From NCBI GenBank assembly GCA_948567375.1, contig OX419758.1:59029001-59093000 (forward strand): 64,000 nucleotides of DNA, written 5' to 3'. The notes beneath the pieces were generated by a model that was given only the letters and a program-made list of their open reading frames with translations, was not told the origin of the DNA and ran no database searches. This document shows positions 10,987 to 22,155 of this stretch, piece after piece; within the stretch, counting starts at the first letter, position 1, and the number at the start of each line of letters is the position of its first letter. The translations under genes and the position numbers were made by a program. Source of the stretch: Lunularia cruciata. Taxonomy: Eukaryota; Streptophyta; Marchantiopsida; Lunulariales; Lunulariaceae.

Positions 10987-13900
10987 CTACCTTCTATGGT
11001 ACATCTTCAACTTATCATGGTTAATCCTATCAAAGTGTCTTCCTCCCAACTCCTTGAGATCATAAGTGTAATTGGCCCACACCTTCTCCATTATGAAAGG
11101 TCCAAAGTACTTAGGCAAAAACTTCTTTTGCACTCTCTTGAATTGAATGGAATCAAACAACATTACCCAATCACCTTCTTTGAAAGTCTCCACCTTCTTC
11201 TTGCCTTGCTTCTTGTCATAGCTCTCCTTTTGTTTCCTTTGGGCTTGCTCCACTCGAACCATAGCAATTGCTCTTGCCTCTTCCAACTCCATGAGTTGAT
11301 CCTTCCTTGACTTCTCTGCATCACCTCCTTGTGCTTTCTTCAATCTCTTATGGATGCTTTGGAAGGTAGGAAGATCAAAGTGAATAGGTAGGGTAGACTC
11401 AATACCATATACCAATTGAAATGGAGAATATCCAGTGGAGGTCTTCATGGTTGTCCTATACTCCCACAAAATTGCATGAATCCTCTTGTCCCAATGATGT
11501 TTAGCCCCCTCCATTTTTGCATCTTTGGCCAACATTATGCACAAGGTCTGATTGGTTCTCTCTGCCAAGCCATTGGAATTTGGCTTATAGGATGTAGTTA
11601 CTCTATGTGTGATAGAGAAATGTCGTAGCATGGCTGTAGTAATAATTCCTATAAACCCTCCTCCTCTATTAGAAACCAACTCCAAAGGGCATCCAAACCT
11701 AGTGATAATGTATTCATAAAGAAATCTACCCACTTCATCTTCATTCTTGTCCCTCAATGGTCTAGCCTCAACCCACTTGGTAAGGTAATCAATAACTACC
11801 ACAATGTACCAATTGTTCCTTGGGGTTTTATTGAAAGGACCTACAAAATCAATTCCCCATTTCTCAAAAGGTCCTAGCAATAGAGTTGATCTAAGTAGTG
11901 GAGTGGATGTAGACTTTCTAGCAAAAGCTTGACAAACATGACAAGTTTTGCAATAATCAAGACAATCCTTGAAAATCCCTCTCCAATGGTAACCTGCATC
12001 TAGAATCTTGAAAGCAGTCACCTTTCTTGCAAAGTGTCCTCCACATACTAAACCTTCATGAAACTCCTTTATGAGTAGGATAGACTCTTCCTTACCCATT
12101 GCTCTTCAAAGTAGACCATCTATTCCTTGGTGAAAAAGAATATCCTCCACCATTGTGTAAGGTCTAGATCTTGCTGCAAGAGCCTTCCTCTCCCTAGCAT
12201 GCATCCCTTCTGGATAGTTACCTTTTGTCACAAAATCCACAATCTCCTTGTACTCCATTGGAACCTCTTGAGTGACTGAGATTGGTCATGAGCTCCTCAT
12301 CCGAGAAGGAATCATCCACTGGCTCATCTCCATCATGATCATAGGCTCTAGATAACAAATCAGCATTTGCATGTCTCTTTCTTGGCCTATCCTCAATGGT
12401 GTAATCATACTCAGACAAGAGTATCATCCACCTTGCTAGTCTCCCTTCAACATTAGGGTTGTTGAAGATGTACTTCAAAGCCTTGTGATCTGTGACAATG
12501 GTGGCTTTCCCTCCAATCAAGTAGTGTCTAAACTTCTTGAGACCAAAGATCACTGCCAACCCTTCTCTCTCCGTGATAGAGTAGTTCTTCTCTACTGAAA
12601 CCATTTGCCTACTAGCATAATCTATTGGATGATCATGCCCATCTTGGTCTAATTGACTAAGAGTGCATCCTATAGCTACATTAGAAGCATCATTGTAGAG
12701 GATGAAATGCTTACTCCAATCAGGTTTAGCAAGAATTGGAGCTACAACAAGGGATTGCTTGAGCTCCTCAAAAGCTTTGAGAGCCTCCTTGTCCTCCAAA
12801 ATCACCATGTAATCTACACCCTTCTTCATGTAGATGGTCAATGCATAAGCCTTGTTGGAAAATGAGAAGATGAACCTCCTATAGTATCCAACCATCCCCA
12901 AGAAGTGGCGTTACTTTGTCAAGCTTGAAGGGAATGGAAGGTCTGAGATTTTCCTCACCTTCTTAGGATCAATTGCTATTTCATCCTTGGAGATGATGTG
13001 CCCCAAAAGTAGACCTTCTTTACATCCAAAAATGCACTTCTCTGGGTTGAGTGATGGATTTGCCTCATCCAAGCATTGCAAGACATTGATTAAAATGTTA
13101 AAGTGCTCCTCCTTGCTCCCATAGACACAAAAGTCATCAATGAAGTCTCTCACAAATTTCTCAATGAAAGGTTCAAATACCTTGTTCATGAACCGTTGGA
13201 ATGTGGTTGGAACATTGCAAAGCCCAAAAGGCATGACCTTGAAAGCGTAAGTTCCCCAAGGTGTGGTGAATGTGGTGAGTTGTTGATGCTCTGGTGCAAT
13301 CTTGATTTGGTTATATCCACTATAACTATCTTCAAAACTCTACTTCTCATGACCTGCAACCTCCTCCAAGATCTCATCAATGAATGATAATGGGTAGTAG
13401 TACTTCTTGGTAATAGCATTGAGCTTCTTGTAATCCACACGTACCCAAAGCTTGCCATTCTTTTTCTTCACAATGACAATTGGAGACACCCATTCTGAAT
13501 TCTCTACCTCAAAGATAAATCCAGCCTCCTTGAGATTATCAATCTCCTCTTTCACAACCAAAGATATTGGTGGGCTAATGTGACGTTGTTTTTGGCAGAT
13601 TGGTCTTTCATGTGACTCCACCTCTATCTTGTGCTCCTCCAAGGTGACTTCCTTCAAATCCTTGTAACTAAAAGCAAAAAAATGGATGAACTTGTAGAAA
13701 ATCTCCTCAAATCTCACCTTCTCCTCCTTGGTAACATTTGGGCCATACTTGAGGGTAGCTAACCTTCTCTCTACCTCCTCAAGTGTCAATGGTGATTTAT
13801 CTGGGTCCTTCAAAACCTCTAGCTTAGGTGAAAAATCCATAGCACACAAAGGATACACATTTGAATCAGATTCAGATTCATCCTCCTCCGTGGAAGTCTC

Positions 13901-14380
13901 CTCCTCCATGCTTGTGTCCACACTTGAAGTTCCTTCTTCAGAATCTGATTCCCAATAATCAAAAGATGGTGTATCTGAATATGAAGTGTTGGTGTTATTA
14001 GTCACAGGAATTGTGACCCTATGGTTTGATGACCCAATCCTCAAGTACCCTTTGTGCCATCTATTAGTTGTGCGTGTTGCTCTCTACCATGGCCTTCCAA
14101 GAAGTAAGTCATAGCTTGAGTCCTTCAAGACTTGGAAAGTCATGAGATTTTGAACTCCCATAATTGAAACTACCACTTTATCCATCACCCCTACTAGTCA
14201 AACTTGTTGCTTGTTTGCCATGCTCACCACAAATGTTGAAGGTCTTGAGGGTATCATACCCAACTTCTTCATCAACCTTTCTGACATGGCATTGACTGCT
14301 GATCCTCCATCAACCAATACATCCTTGATGTTGTGACCATTCACTCTCACATCAATTTTGGAGGTATATTCACAAGCCTC
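10987..14380 (-). pseudogene. A1 pol (protease, RT, RNase H, integrase), broken
   Basis: Aligns with A3 gag-pol along its length. The open pieces are 14044-13340 (linker and N-terminal RT), 13234-12911 (RT, with FIDDFCVYG), 12901-12218 (end of RT and RNase H, YNDASNVAIG where A3 has YTDAS) and 12099-10987 (integrase with H2C2 finger, DYLTKWVEARP, SNRGGGF and the AERTN glutamate). The protease motif VDGGSAVNAMS is encoded near 14315-14280. At SNRGG the second catalytic Asp is Asn. Stops separate the pieces, so no full polyprotein is made. Confidence 0.9.
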
Positions 14381-15814
14381 CTATGGTGCTGGCTTGGCAT
14401 CCACCACCCCTATTGATATTGGAGGTTTTGCTTTCTCCTTCTTCTTGCTCCTTGTAGAACTCAAACCACCTCTAAGCTCCTTTCTCAAGGTAGGGTTCAA
14501 AGAAATCAATTGGCCCACTGTGATGTTAGCCTTGTGACTACAAACATCCTCCAACACATTGTAGTTCCATTGTTGCTTTGAGATCAAGAAGCCCTCCATC
14601 CCCAACTTCTTCCTTGAAGTCTTTGTTGTTGATGGTGTTGAGGTGTGAGTGATCCTAGTAGACATAGGAGCATCTTTTCTTGGAGTAAATCCTTGAGAAG
14701 AGTGAACATCCTTTGCAAAGCGAGCTCTCTTCTTCTCTTGTGCCAAAAGTTCCAAATTAAGACCCTTGGAGTTTGAGCACTCTCCCTTCTCATACTTGCT
14801 CTCAACCACATCTATGGATGTTATCCCCTTACCTTTGTTGGGATTAGGAGCCACTTTGGTTTCAATACCTCCCTATTTCCCTCTATTGGCTCCCTCATAA
14901 CCTCTTCCTCCTTGGTAAGTGGAATTTGGGCAATTCCTTTGGATATGACCTCTTCCTCCACAACCAAAACAATTTCTATCATTGAAATTGTTGGCTGGTT
15001 GGCCTCCTCTATATGGATAGTTTCCATAACTCCTAGATCCTTTCCTTACATTCTGATCCCCCTCTCTCTTTTCCCATAGTTGCACCACATTGATCTTGAG
15101 ATTTGCAAGTTGTTCTGTGATGGTTTGAAGTGGATCTTTTGGTAGAGGTGCAAGAACTGGAGCAACCACTACTTGTGGTGCAACCCTTGCCACCAAATTA
15201 TCAGAATTTCCACCATACTTGTAGCCTTGAGGAGGATGCACAACCTCCTTCACCACCAAATCACTCTCATCCCCTTCCAAACTCTCCTCCATACGAATTG
15301 CGATCTTGATAGCTTCAACCTTAGAAGAAGGCTTCTCATATCTCAGCTTAATTCTAATTTGTGGTCTCAATCCTCCCACAAAATTCTTGGTGAGCATGGC
15401 CCCTATGCCAATCATAGTAATCTCTACATCATCTCCACCTTTCCTCAACATTATGCAAAATTTGGACTCTAACTTTTCCACTCTTTCCACATAGACTCTC
15501 ACTTTCTCTCCATCTCCTTGCTTGAGAAATGTAACCTCACTCATCAATCTCTCATAACTATCATCAGGAAGAAAATTCTCAATGAGTGCTGAAGTCAAAG
15601 TCTCCCATGACTCCTCTTTCCCATCTCTCCTCTCTCTCTTTTGGTATTCTGACTCATACCATGTAAGTGCTGCATCCTCAAAGAAATCTGGTAATAATGA
15701 GGCCCACTCATTCTTCCTCCTCTCATTGTTTCCTATGCAAGCTCTCTTGAAGTCTCTCACAAAGGCCTCCACATCTTCTCCATCCTTGCCAAAGAAAACC
15801 GGAAGTTTCCCCAT
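14381..15814 (-). pseudogene. A1 gag, broken
   Basis: - strand 15814-14873 is an open gag N-terminal part starting MGKLPVFFGKDGEDVEAFV and carrying the zinc knuckle CFGCGGRGHIQRNC. A stop then separates it from 14854-14381, the gag-protease linker. It is nearly the same as residues 1-480 of A3. The start is the same ATG as in A3, A2 and the related pieces. Confidence 0.9.
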
Positions 15815-16057
15815 CTTAACGTCTCACTATCTTTCTTTCTCTCAATTTTTTTTTCTTTTCTCTCACTCCATAACTGATAGAGTATGTACATGACTAACAC
15901 CATTTGAGAGTAATCCACCCTAGGGAACACAAAAGGCTCAGGTTGCTCCAAGATTTCTATAGCAACATCAAATCCTAGAGTGCATATTAATCAAACCCTC
16001 ATGGATAGTTTATCCATAAGTTGAAAGATTATCTCCATAACTAATCTTGAGAACTAG

Positions 16058-16411
16058 CTAATGAAGGTGGTAGTATTTCTGTAGCTGTATTAAGACTCTC
16101 TCCAAGATCTTCACCAAAATCTCTAAAAGTCCTTTTACTCTACTACACTCATGTCCTTTTGGAAGTCCTTCAACTCCACAAACCTCACACAACTCCTTGG
16201 TCTTAGATCTTCTCCCTCCTAATCTTGGTGAAGAAGGTCCAACATGCAAACCCAAGTCAAGTAAGCCTCTCCTTTCCCTCAATCTCTTGCTCTCAAAGGT
16301 CAATGGACATGGACTTGCCTTATATCCCTTCTCTTCACATAGAAAGCACTTAGACTCACTCTTTCCTCCAAGTGGTGTAGGTTTTTGGGATCCTCTCAAC
16401 ACTGCTAACAA
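16058..16411 (-). pseudogene. A1 upstream zinc-finger gene (orf1), 5' truncated
   Basis: - strand protein with CFLCEEKGYKASPC and CEVCGVEGLPKGHEC, the two cysteine/histidine motifs of the A3 gene at 42100-42597. In the first motif, His has become Tyr. The N-terminal part is lost at a deletion junction near 16403, followed by about 11 bp of filler and LTR sequence. Confidence 0.85.
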
Positions 16412-16414
16412 CCC

Positions 16415-16871
16415 GGTTACTAATTATCATAGTAACTCAAGTTACTAGACTAAAAGTGAAGTAAAGTCAAAAATTAGAAAGGAATATCCATTCACATGGG
16501 CATATTCCCCTAAGCATGTGGTCTTATCTTGACCCAACCACTAAGTCAAGGATTCCTTCACATGGACTATCCTTGGACTAAAGAAGAATCTAAAACAAAA
16601 AGGCTTGCAGACCCAAGAGTTCTCAACTCTTTCCTCAAAGCCAAACACCTAGGAATAATACCAAGTCAACACACTAGAATCTAAAATAGTAGTGCTCATC
16701 TTTTCCACTTCCTCTAAAGTAAGGTCCCTTCTATCTTAGCTATGACTAACTTTAGCTAATCATGACTAATGTAGAACCATCCTTTATCTCTATATAAATA
16801 ATATTTCTCAAGTACTTGTAATACCAAGCTAAATATCACAATACCACACACATGCACAAATGGGTGTTATA
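16415..16871 (-). repeat. A1 5' LTR, partial
   Basis: The - strand start is tataacacccatttgtgc at 16871 (tgta changed to tata). It matches about the first 455 bp of the A3 LTR and stops near the gttactaatta block. Confidence 0.88.
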
Positions 16872-17123
16872 GGTCAGGCTATGGACGTAAACTGTTTGAC
16901 CTAGATTGTGAGCCTTGGCTTGGCAGAGCAACATAGGTTGTGCTTGATAAACATCACCACTTGGACACTTATGAGCTTTGTACCTATCAAGAGGATTCAA
17001 GCACATGCTAGGGTAGTGGACCAAGTGGATAGCATATTCTTAGGACATAGCCAATGGCTACTAGAGAGAGTGATCTACTTGGAGTCCATCCAAGTGAGCA
17101 TTGTCATGTTGTGGTTTGCGTAG
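16872..17123 (+). pseudogene. C-terminal methyltransferase fragment from a second F-type element
   Basis: The + frame reads GQAMDVNCLT-stop-IVSLGLAEQHRLCLINITT, then IQAHARVVDQVDSIFLGHSQ. This aligns with 54524-54760 in element F, where the same block (GYAMDLNCLTYIL) ends the cytosine methyltransferase. The first residues resemble the final MTase motif with a conserved Asn. It starts exactly at the outer end of the A1 LTR, so A1 probably inserted into, or deleted into, an older F copy. Similarity fades near 17110. Confidence 0.65.
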
Positions 17124-19003
17124 GCTATAAAAAGTGATTTATCATAGTTTATCTCCATGTTAGTGGGGTAGGTTATAGACGGATGAGATGTTGCCATGTG
17201 AACAATCTATGTACATATATGTGATTGGCCACGTGGGTTACAATCTTATCATGTTTGAGGGCTCTGATGAATAAAGATGAGGGCGAGTGGAGAGACCGGT
17301 GTGTTTTAGTTTGGAGAGTCTTGAGGGGAGAAGGAGCGAGAGAGCGAGTGTTAGAGCATTGGTAGAAGCATTCAAGTATGAGATGTCCCATGCTCCCAAT
17401 CTGCCACTCTCGAACCCTTTTCTCATCAGGCTTCAGATTTTATACCGTGACAACTTATGGGATTGGTTGGTGGCACATTTTGGGGTGGTATTTGTGGAGT
17501 TGGTGACGGGAAACCCGGATCCTATCATCCTTCCATTGCTTACTTATGAAAATGTATAGGAATTGAAAATATATGTCCTTCTATAGTTAGAGAATGCCTA
17601 AATTTTTGCTCATAAGCTTCAAGGTGGAGTTGTGGGGTCCATTTGTCAAAAAGTAAAAAGACTAAAGGACAAATATGTAAGAGCTTGGGTCCCAAGAGAG
17701 AAGGCGGGAGTTTTTCAACCATCGTGGGAGTTTGGGGAGGGAATTTGGAAAACGGAGAGTAAGGTTGAAAAGAAAAGATGATAGGCTACAATCTGGAGAT
17801 AGAAATCACATGATTTGAGCTGAGTATGAGAGGGTTATGATCAATTGAGTTAAGGGGGGTAAAATTCATACCCAGGAGCACAAAGTAGACAATTTGGAGA
17901 GCTTCTTGAGACATTTTCACTATCTATCAATGGGATTGGAGAGTAGAAAAAGTGCTAACATTACTGAGTCCAATAAATTTCAGTTTTGGGTCAATCTCAA
18001 ATCAGATCCAATTGATTGAAGTTGAAGCTTATGGGATGTAAGGTGTTGGAGAAGAGCTAATGATCAAGTTTGGAGTTTTGGTCACTCTCCAAGTTGTGGT
18101 TTGAATTTCCTTATAAAAATTTCCAGAATTTTTGGTAGGGTTTACACCTCTATGCAAAGGTTTCATGTGAATTCTTTAAATAGAGAAATCAGGGTCTTGG
18201 ATCAAGTATACCTGGGTCTGTAGAGCTCACAAGTTAGCCCGGCTCAGGAATTGATCTACATCTAGGGACTGGGGTTGAATTAGGCTACCAAAATTTGTAG
18301 GAGTTTAGACAAGAACACAACCAGCTATTGTGGAAAATTTGGTTGGTTCAAGATTGGTATAGAGTGAGATCTGATGCAAAATATTCTGCTGAAAATGTTG
18401 TCATAAGCTCGGTAGAGCAATTTTATCTTTCATCTTGATTGTATATCAATTCTCCTATCTTGTGACTATGATTGAGAGTTTCAAGTTTCCAGAGTGTTTT
18501 TGAGGACCCAGTGTATATCTGAATTAGAAATATGGGGGAAATTTGCCAAGAACCATGAGCAAACCCTAAAAAGATGATTTTGAAATTAGGGTGAAAGTTG
18601 CAAAAACCTGGTAAACTTTGAGAGCTTGTCAAGCAAGTTGTAATGATTTGATTGAAGTGTATTTTATATCATTGGAAAAATGATCTCACAAGCTTTCCAT
18701 TGAATCCTAGAACACTTGAATCCAAGCCATACAGAAATAGTAATTTTCATATGAGCTGCGCAGAGTTTTTCCCATCAAAAAGACATAGAAAATCCCCACA
18801 TGGAGTAGAAATTTATTGAGATCTGAAGTACAAATGGGAGGAGGCTTGGAGTACAGGTTGAAATGAGCTTGATGATAGAGCAAGAAGGCTCCAAAGCTCT
18901 TTTTTGACAAAAATTATTGAGAGTTGTTGCCGTATTCTTGTGATTGTATCCTCTCTGTGCTTGTATGCTTATTTGTACGCCCAGTTGGCTTGGATTGGTG
19001 TGC
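17124..19003. other. Unassigned 1.9-kb region, no gene seen
   Basis: No reading frame over 90 codons and no recognised domain. There is a TATA-like ctataaaaag at 17128-17138. The style (short stop-rich frames, AT-rich) resembles an LTR or retroelement leader. It ends at the A2 insertion site, where gtgc is the TSD. I found no second copy of it in the window. Confidence 0.5.
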
Positions 19004-19693
19004 TATAACACCCATCTGTGCATGTGTGTGGTATTGTGATATTTAGCTTGGTATTACAAGTACTTGAGAGATATTATTTCTATAGAGATAAAGGATGGTT
19101 CGACATTAGTCATGATCAGCTAAAGTTAGTCATAACTAAGATAGAGGAGACCTTACTTTAGAGGAAGTGGAAAAGATGAGCACCACTATTTTGGATTCTA
19201 GTGTGTTGACTTGGTATTATTCCTATGTGTTTGGCTTTGAGCAAAGAGTTGAGAACTCTTGGGCCCACAAGCCTTTTTGTTTTGGATTTTCCTATAGTCC
19301 AAGGATAGCCTATGTGAAAGAATCCTTGACTTAGTGGTTGGGTCAAGATAAGATCACACGCTAGTGGAATGTGCCCATGTGAATGGATATTCCTTTCTAC
19401 TTTTTGACTTTACTTGATTTTTAGTCTAGTAACTTGAGTTACTACGGTAATTAGTAACTTTGGTACGTAACTTTTTCACAAGTATATAAACAAGGGGTGA
19501 GGAGGTACTCATCATCCTTTCATTTGCAACTATCTCTCTCTCATTGAGTTCTCTAGTGAGCAATGTCTTGAGTCTTGGAGTGTTAGCCTTGGAGGATATG
19601 ATGGAGTTGGGGTTCCTTGCCATTCTTAGTCCATAGTGCGCTACCATAATAGCCATTTGAGGTTCATCAGAGTGAGAGACAAGGTGGCTCACA
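19004..19693 (+). repeat. A2 5' LTR (690 bp)
   Basis: Matches the A3 LTR along its length, starting tataacacccatctgtgc and ending gtggctcaca. A TATA-like tatataaa lies near 19481-19490. The 5' G has mutated (TG to TA). Confidence 0.92.
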
Positions 19694-19697
19694 TTTT

Positions 19698-19715
19698 TGA
19701 TTTCGTTGTCGGGAC
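19698..19715 (+). promoter_or_regulatory. A2 primer-binding site, mutated
   Basis: Four bases after the LTR lies tgatttcgttgtcgggac. The A3 version is tggttccgttgccgggac. Both resemble the complement of a plant tRNA-Asp 3' end (tggcgccgttgccgggga). Confidence 0.55.
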
Positions 19716-19736
19716 CTCTCTAGGAGGCAAGATAAT

Positions 19737-20560
19737 GTTCCGCGTTCAATTCTACATTAGGCAAAAGGAGGCTATGAGAGCTCACTTGGAGAGAACATTA
19801 GGAGAGGAGAGGGCTGAAATTATGTTAGAGAACCAAGATCTATTTTTATACCTTGTAGTTCATTATGATGTCTTTGAAGTGATTTTTTACATCTTGTACA
19901 CATGAGAGGATTTGGAGAGATTGTGTGAGATGGATTGCAGATTTTGAGGATTAAAGTGATTTTGGGCAAAATCTCAAGTTTAAGATCTGGAATTGAAATT
20001 TCTCCACATGATAGCTTGGGTTATCTTTCAGTTAGCACACTTGAAATTAATGTGAGAGCTGCTATGCACACTGGGCTAGAATATTTGGAAGTTGATAGGG
20101 TAAACTACTCCCGCAATTGCATGCTCTCTGGAAAATTGTACAGAGTCTGCCATTTCTTCAATTTTTAGTGAATTATTCCTTCAATTTTCAAGAAAATTCA
20201 AAGCATTGTATACTACTTTCTGCCACAAAAATTAGAGATACATCATTCTTGCGCATGGAGTTATGAGTTTTTGAAGTGAAGGGGGTGGTTTTCAGACCAA
20301 ATCTGAAATATGTTTGCTGAATAGAAAGATGTCTAGGCCAAATGGCCCGATGAAAAGATCTGAAATTTTGCAAGGAAGGACACCCTAGAGTTTTGATTAC
20401 GTGTGAAAATTCTAGAGGCCCGTCACATACTAGTTGAGAAATCTGAGTGAAATTGTGAGGAAGGGTCAATTCTACAGAGTGGAGATCTCATGCATGAGGA
20501 GTTTGAGAGCAACAAAAAGCATGTTTGAATGTTTAGATTCATCTTGGGAACATAGAGGGT
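19737..20560 (+). other. A2 leader with a small conserved reading frame
   Basis: A 55-codon frame from ATG 19735-19737 begins MFRVQFYIRQKEAMRAHLER and ends at the TGA near 19905. The same frame occurs in A3 at 41308-41475 with few differences. The rest of the leader (to 20560) has only short frames. No known domain. Confidence 0.5.
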
Positions 20561-20575
20561 CATCAAAAGTGGAAA

Positions 20576-20944
20576 TTGAGACTATGCAAGGTTCCCAAAG
20601 AGTTTGAGGTGATTGTAGGGATGGATTTGAGGAAAAGAGAGTTTATAATAGAATTTGAAGAGAGTGTTGAGAGGATCCAAAAACCTACACCACTTGGAAT
20701 GAAGAGTGAGTCTAAGTGCTTTCTATGTAGAGAGAAGGGACATAAGGCAAGTTCATGTCCATTGACCTTTGAGAGCAAGAGATTGAGGGAAAGAAGAGGC
20801 TTACTTGACTTGGGTTTGCATGTTGGACCTTCTTCACCAAGATTGGGAAGGAGAAGATCTAAGACCAAGGAGTTGTGTGAGGTTTGTGGAGTTGAGGGAC
20901 TTCCAAAAGGACATGAGTGTAGTGGAGTAAAATCACTTTTGTAG
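20576..20944 (+). pseudogene. A2 upstream zinc-finger gene (orf1), truncated by a stop
   Basis: Encodes CFLCREKGHKASSC and CEVCGVEGLPKGHEC, as in A3 orf1. The frame stops at 20942-20944, where A3 has a sense codon, losing about 50 C-terminal residues. See the A3 entry for the likely role. Confidence 0.85.
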
Positions 20945-22155
20945 ACTTTGGTGAAGGATCTTGGAGAGAGTCTTAGTACAACTATAGAAATACTACCACC
21001 TTCATCAACTAGTTCTCAAGATTAGCGATGGAGATAATCTTTCAACTTATGGATAAACTATCCATGAGGGTTCGATTAATATGCACTCTAGGATTTGATG
21101 TTGCTACAGAAATCTTGGAGCAACCTGAACCTTTTGTGTTACCTAGGGTGGATTATTCTCAAATGGTGTTAGTTATGTATATACTCTATTAGTTATAGAG
21201 TGAGAGAAAAGAAAAGAAAAAAATTTTGAGAAAAAAGAAAGATAGTGAGAGGTTAAGATGAGGAAACTTCCGGTTTTCTTTGGCAAGGATGGAGAAGATG
21301 TGGAGGCCTTTGTGAGAGACTTCAAGAGAGCTTACATAGGAAACAATGAGAGGAGGAAGAATGAGTGGGCCATATTGTGACAACCCGGCAAATATCACTT
21401 TTGCGGTAATCAGGTAAGTAAAGTTTGTTCCCGCAGAGATACGAGTCAAAAATTTCCAAATACAAAGAAAAGTAACAATTTAGTTCTTCTTGGTTGCATC
21501 TTTAATCCCTCAGGTAGAAATCACACCCAGAAGAGAGGAACAAGCACTGACTCGCAGTCTCGTCACAAATTCACACTCCTTAATCACAACTCCAGCAAAT
21601 CTTTCCAAACAATCTTGATTGTGATGATTCAGGCTCTCCCGAAAACGGCACTTCACTGCAAAACAACTTTGCCTCAGAATTGTGTTCCACCTCTCCACTG
21701 AAGGCACAACTTCCTTGATCAAAATTGCTTCACATCAACCTTGCCCTACACTAAAAAATGCAGAATACTACCAACACTACAATTCCTCTCAGATCTGTCA
21801 AGGCATTGCTTCGATTGCACTTCACTCAGGATCAAACACACAGAATGAAGATCAAGGCTGTGGAATCCAACATCCAACAAGCACACTGACTTGCACTTTG
21901 AATTTCTTCAAACACTCACAAACACAATCACAAAGTTGATGCTTGGAATCAAGCTCAAGCGACAAGCACTGCTTCACAGCACTTTGCTTTATCTATTCTC
22001 AAAAATAATGAGCACTGAACAACAAGATACTGCAAATGTCACTCTTAAATAGTGAACAAATTGACAGTTCTAACAACTATATCGTTCTACAACAACTTTT
22101 CTAACCTACAGATCTGAAATGACAATGCACCTCTTCATATCTGTCTCTTCAAATC

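Larger units (their letters stand above)
10633..16871 (-). mobile_element. A1: truncated family-A gypsy element
   Basis: Same family as the intact A3 (40585-48386), inverted. It has a partial 3' LTR (10633-10938), decayed gag-pol, the end of the extra upstream gene, and a partial 5' LTR (16415-16871). A deletion removed the leader and the inner part of the 5' LTR. The outer end at 16871 abuts a methyltransferase fragment of family F. The left end is truncated, so the TSD cannot be tested. Confidence 0.9.
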
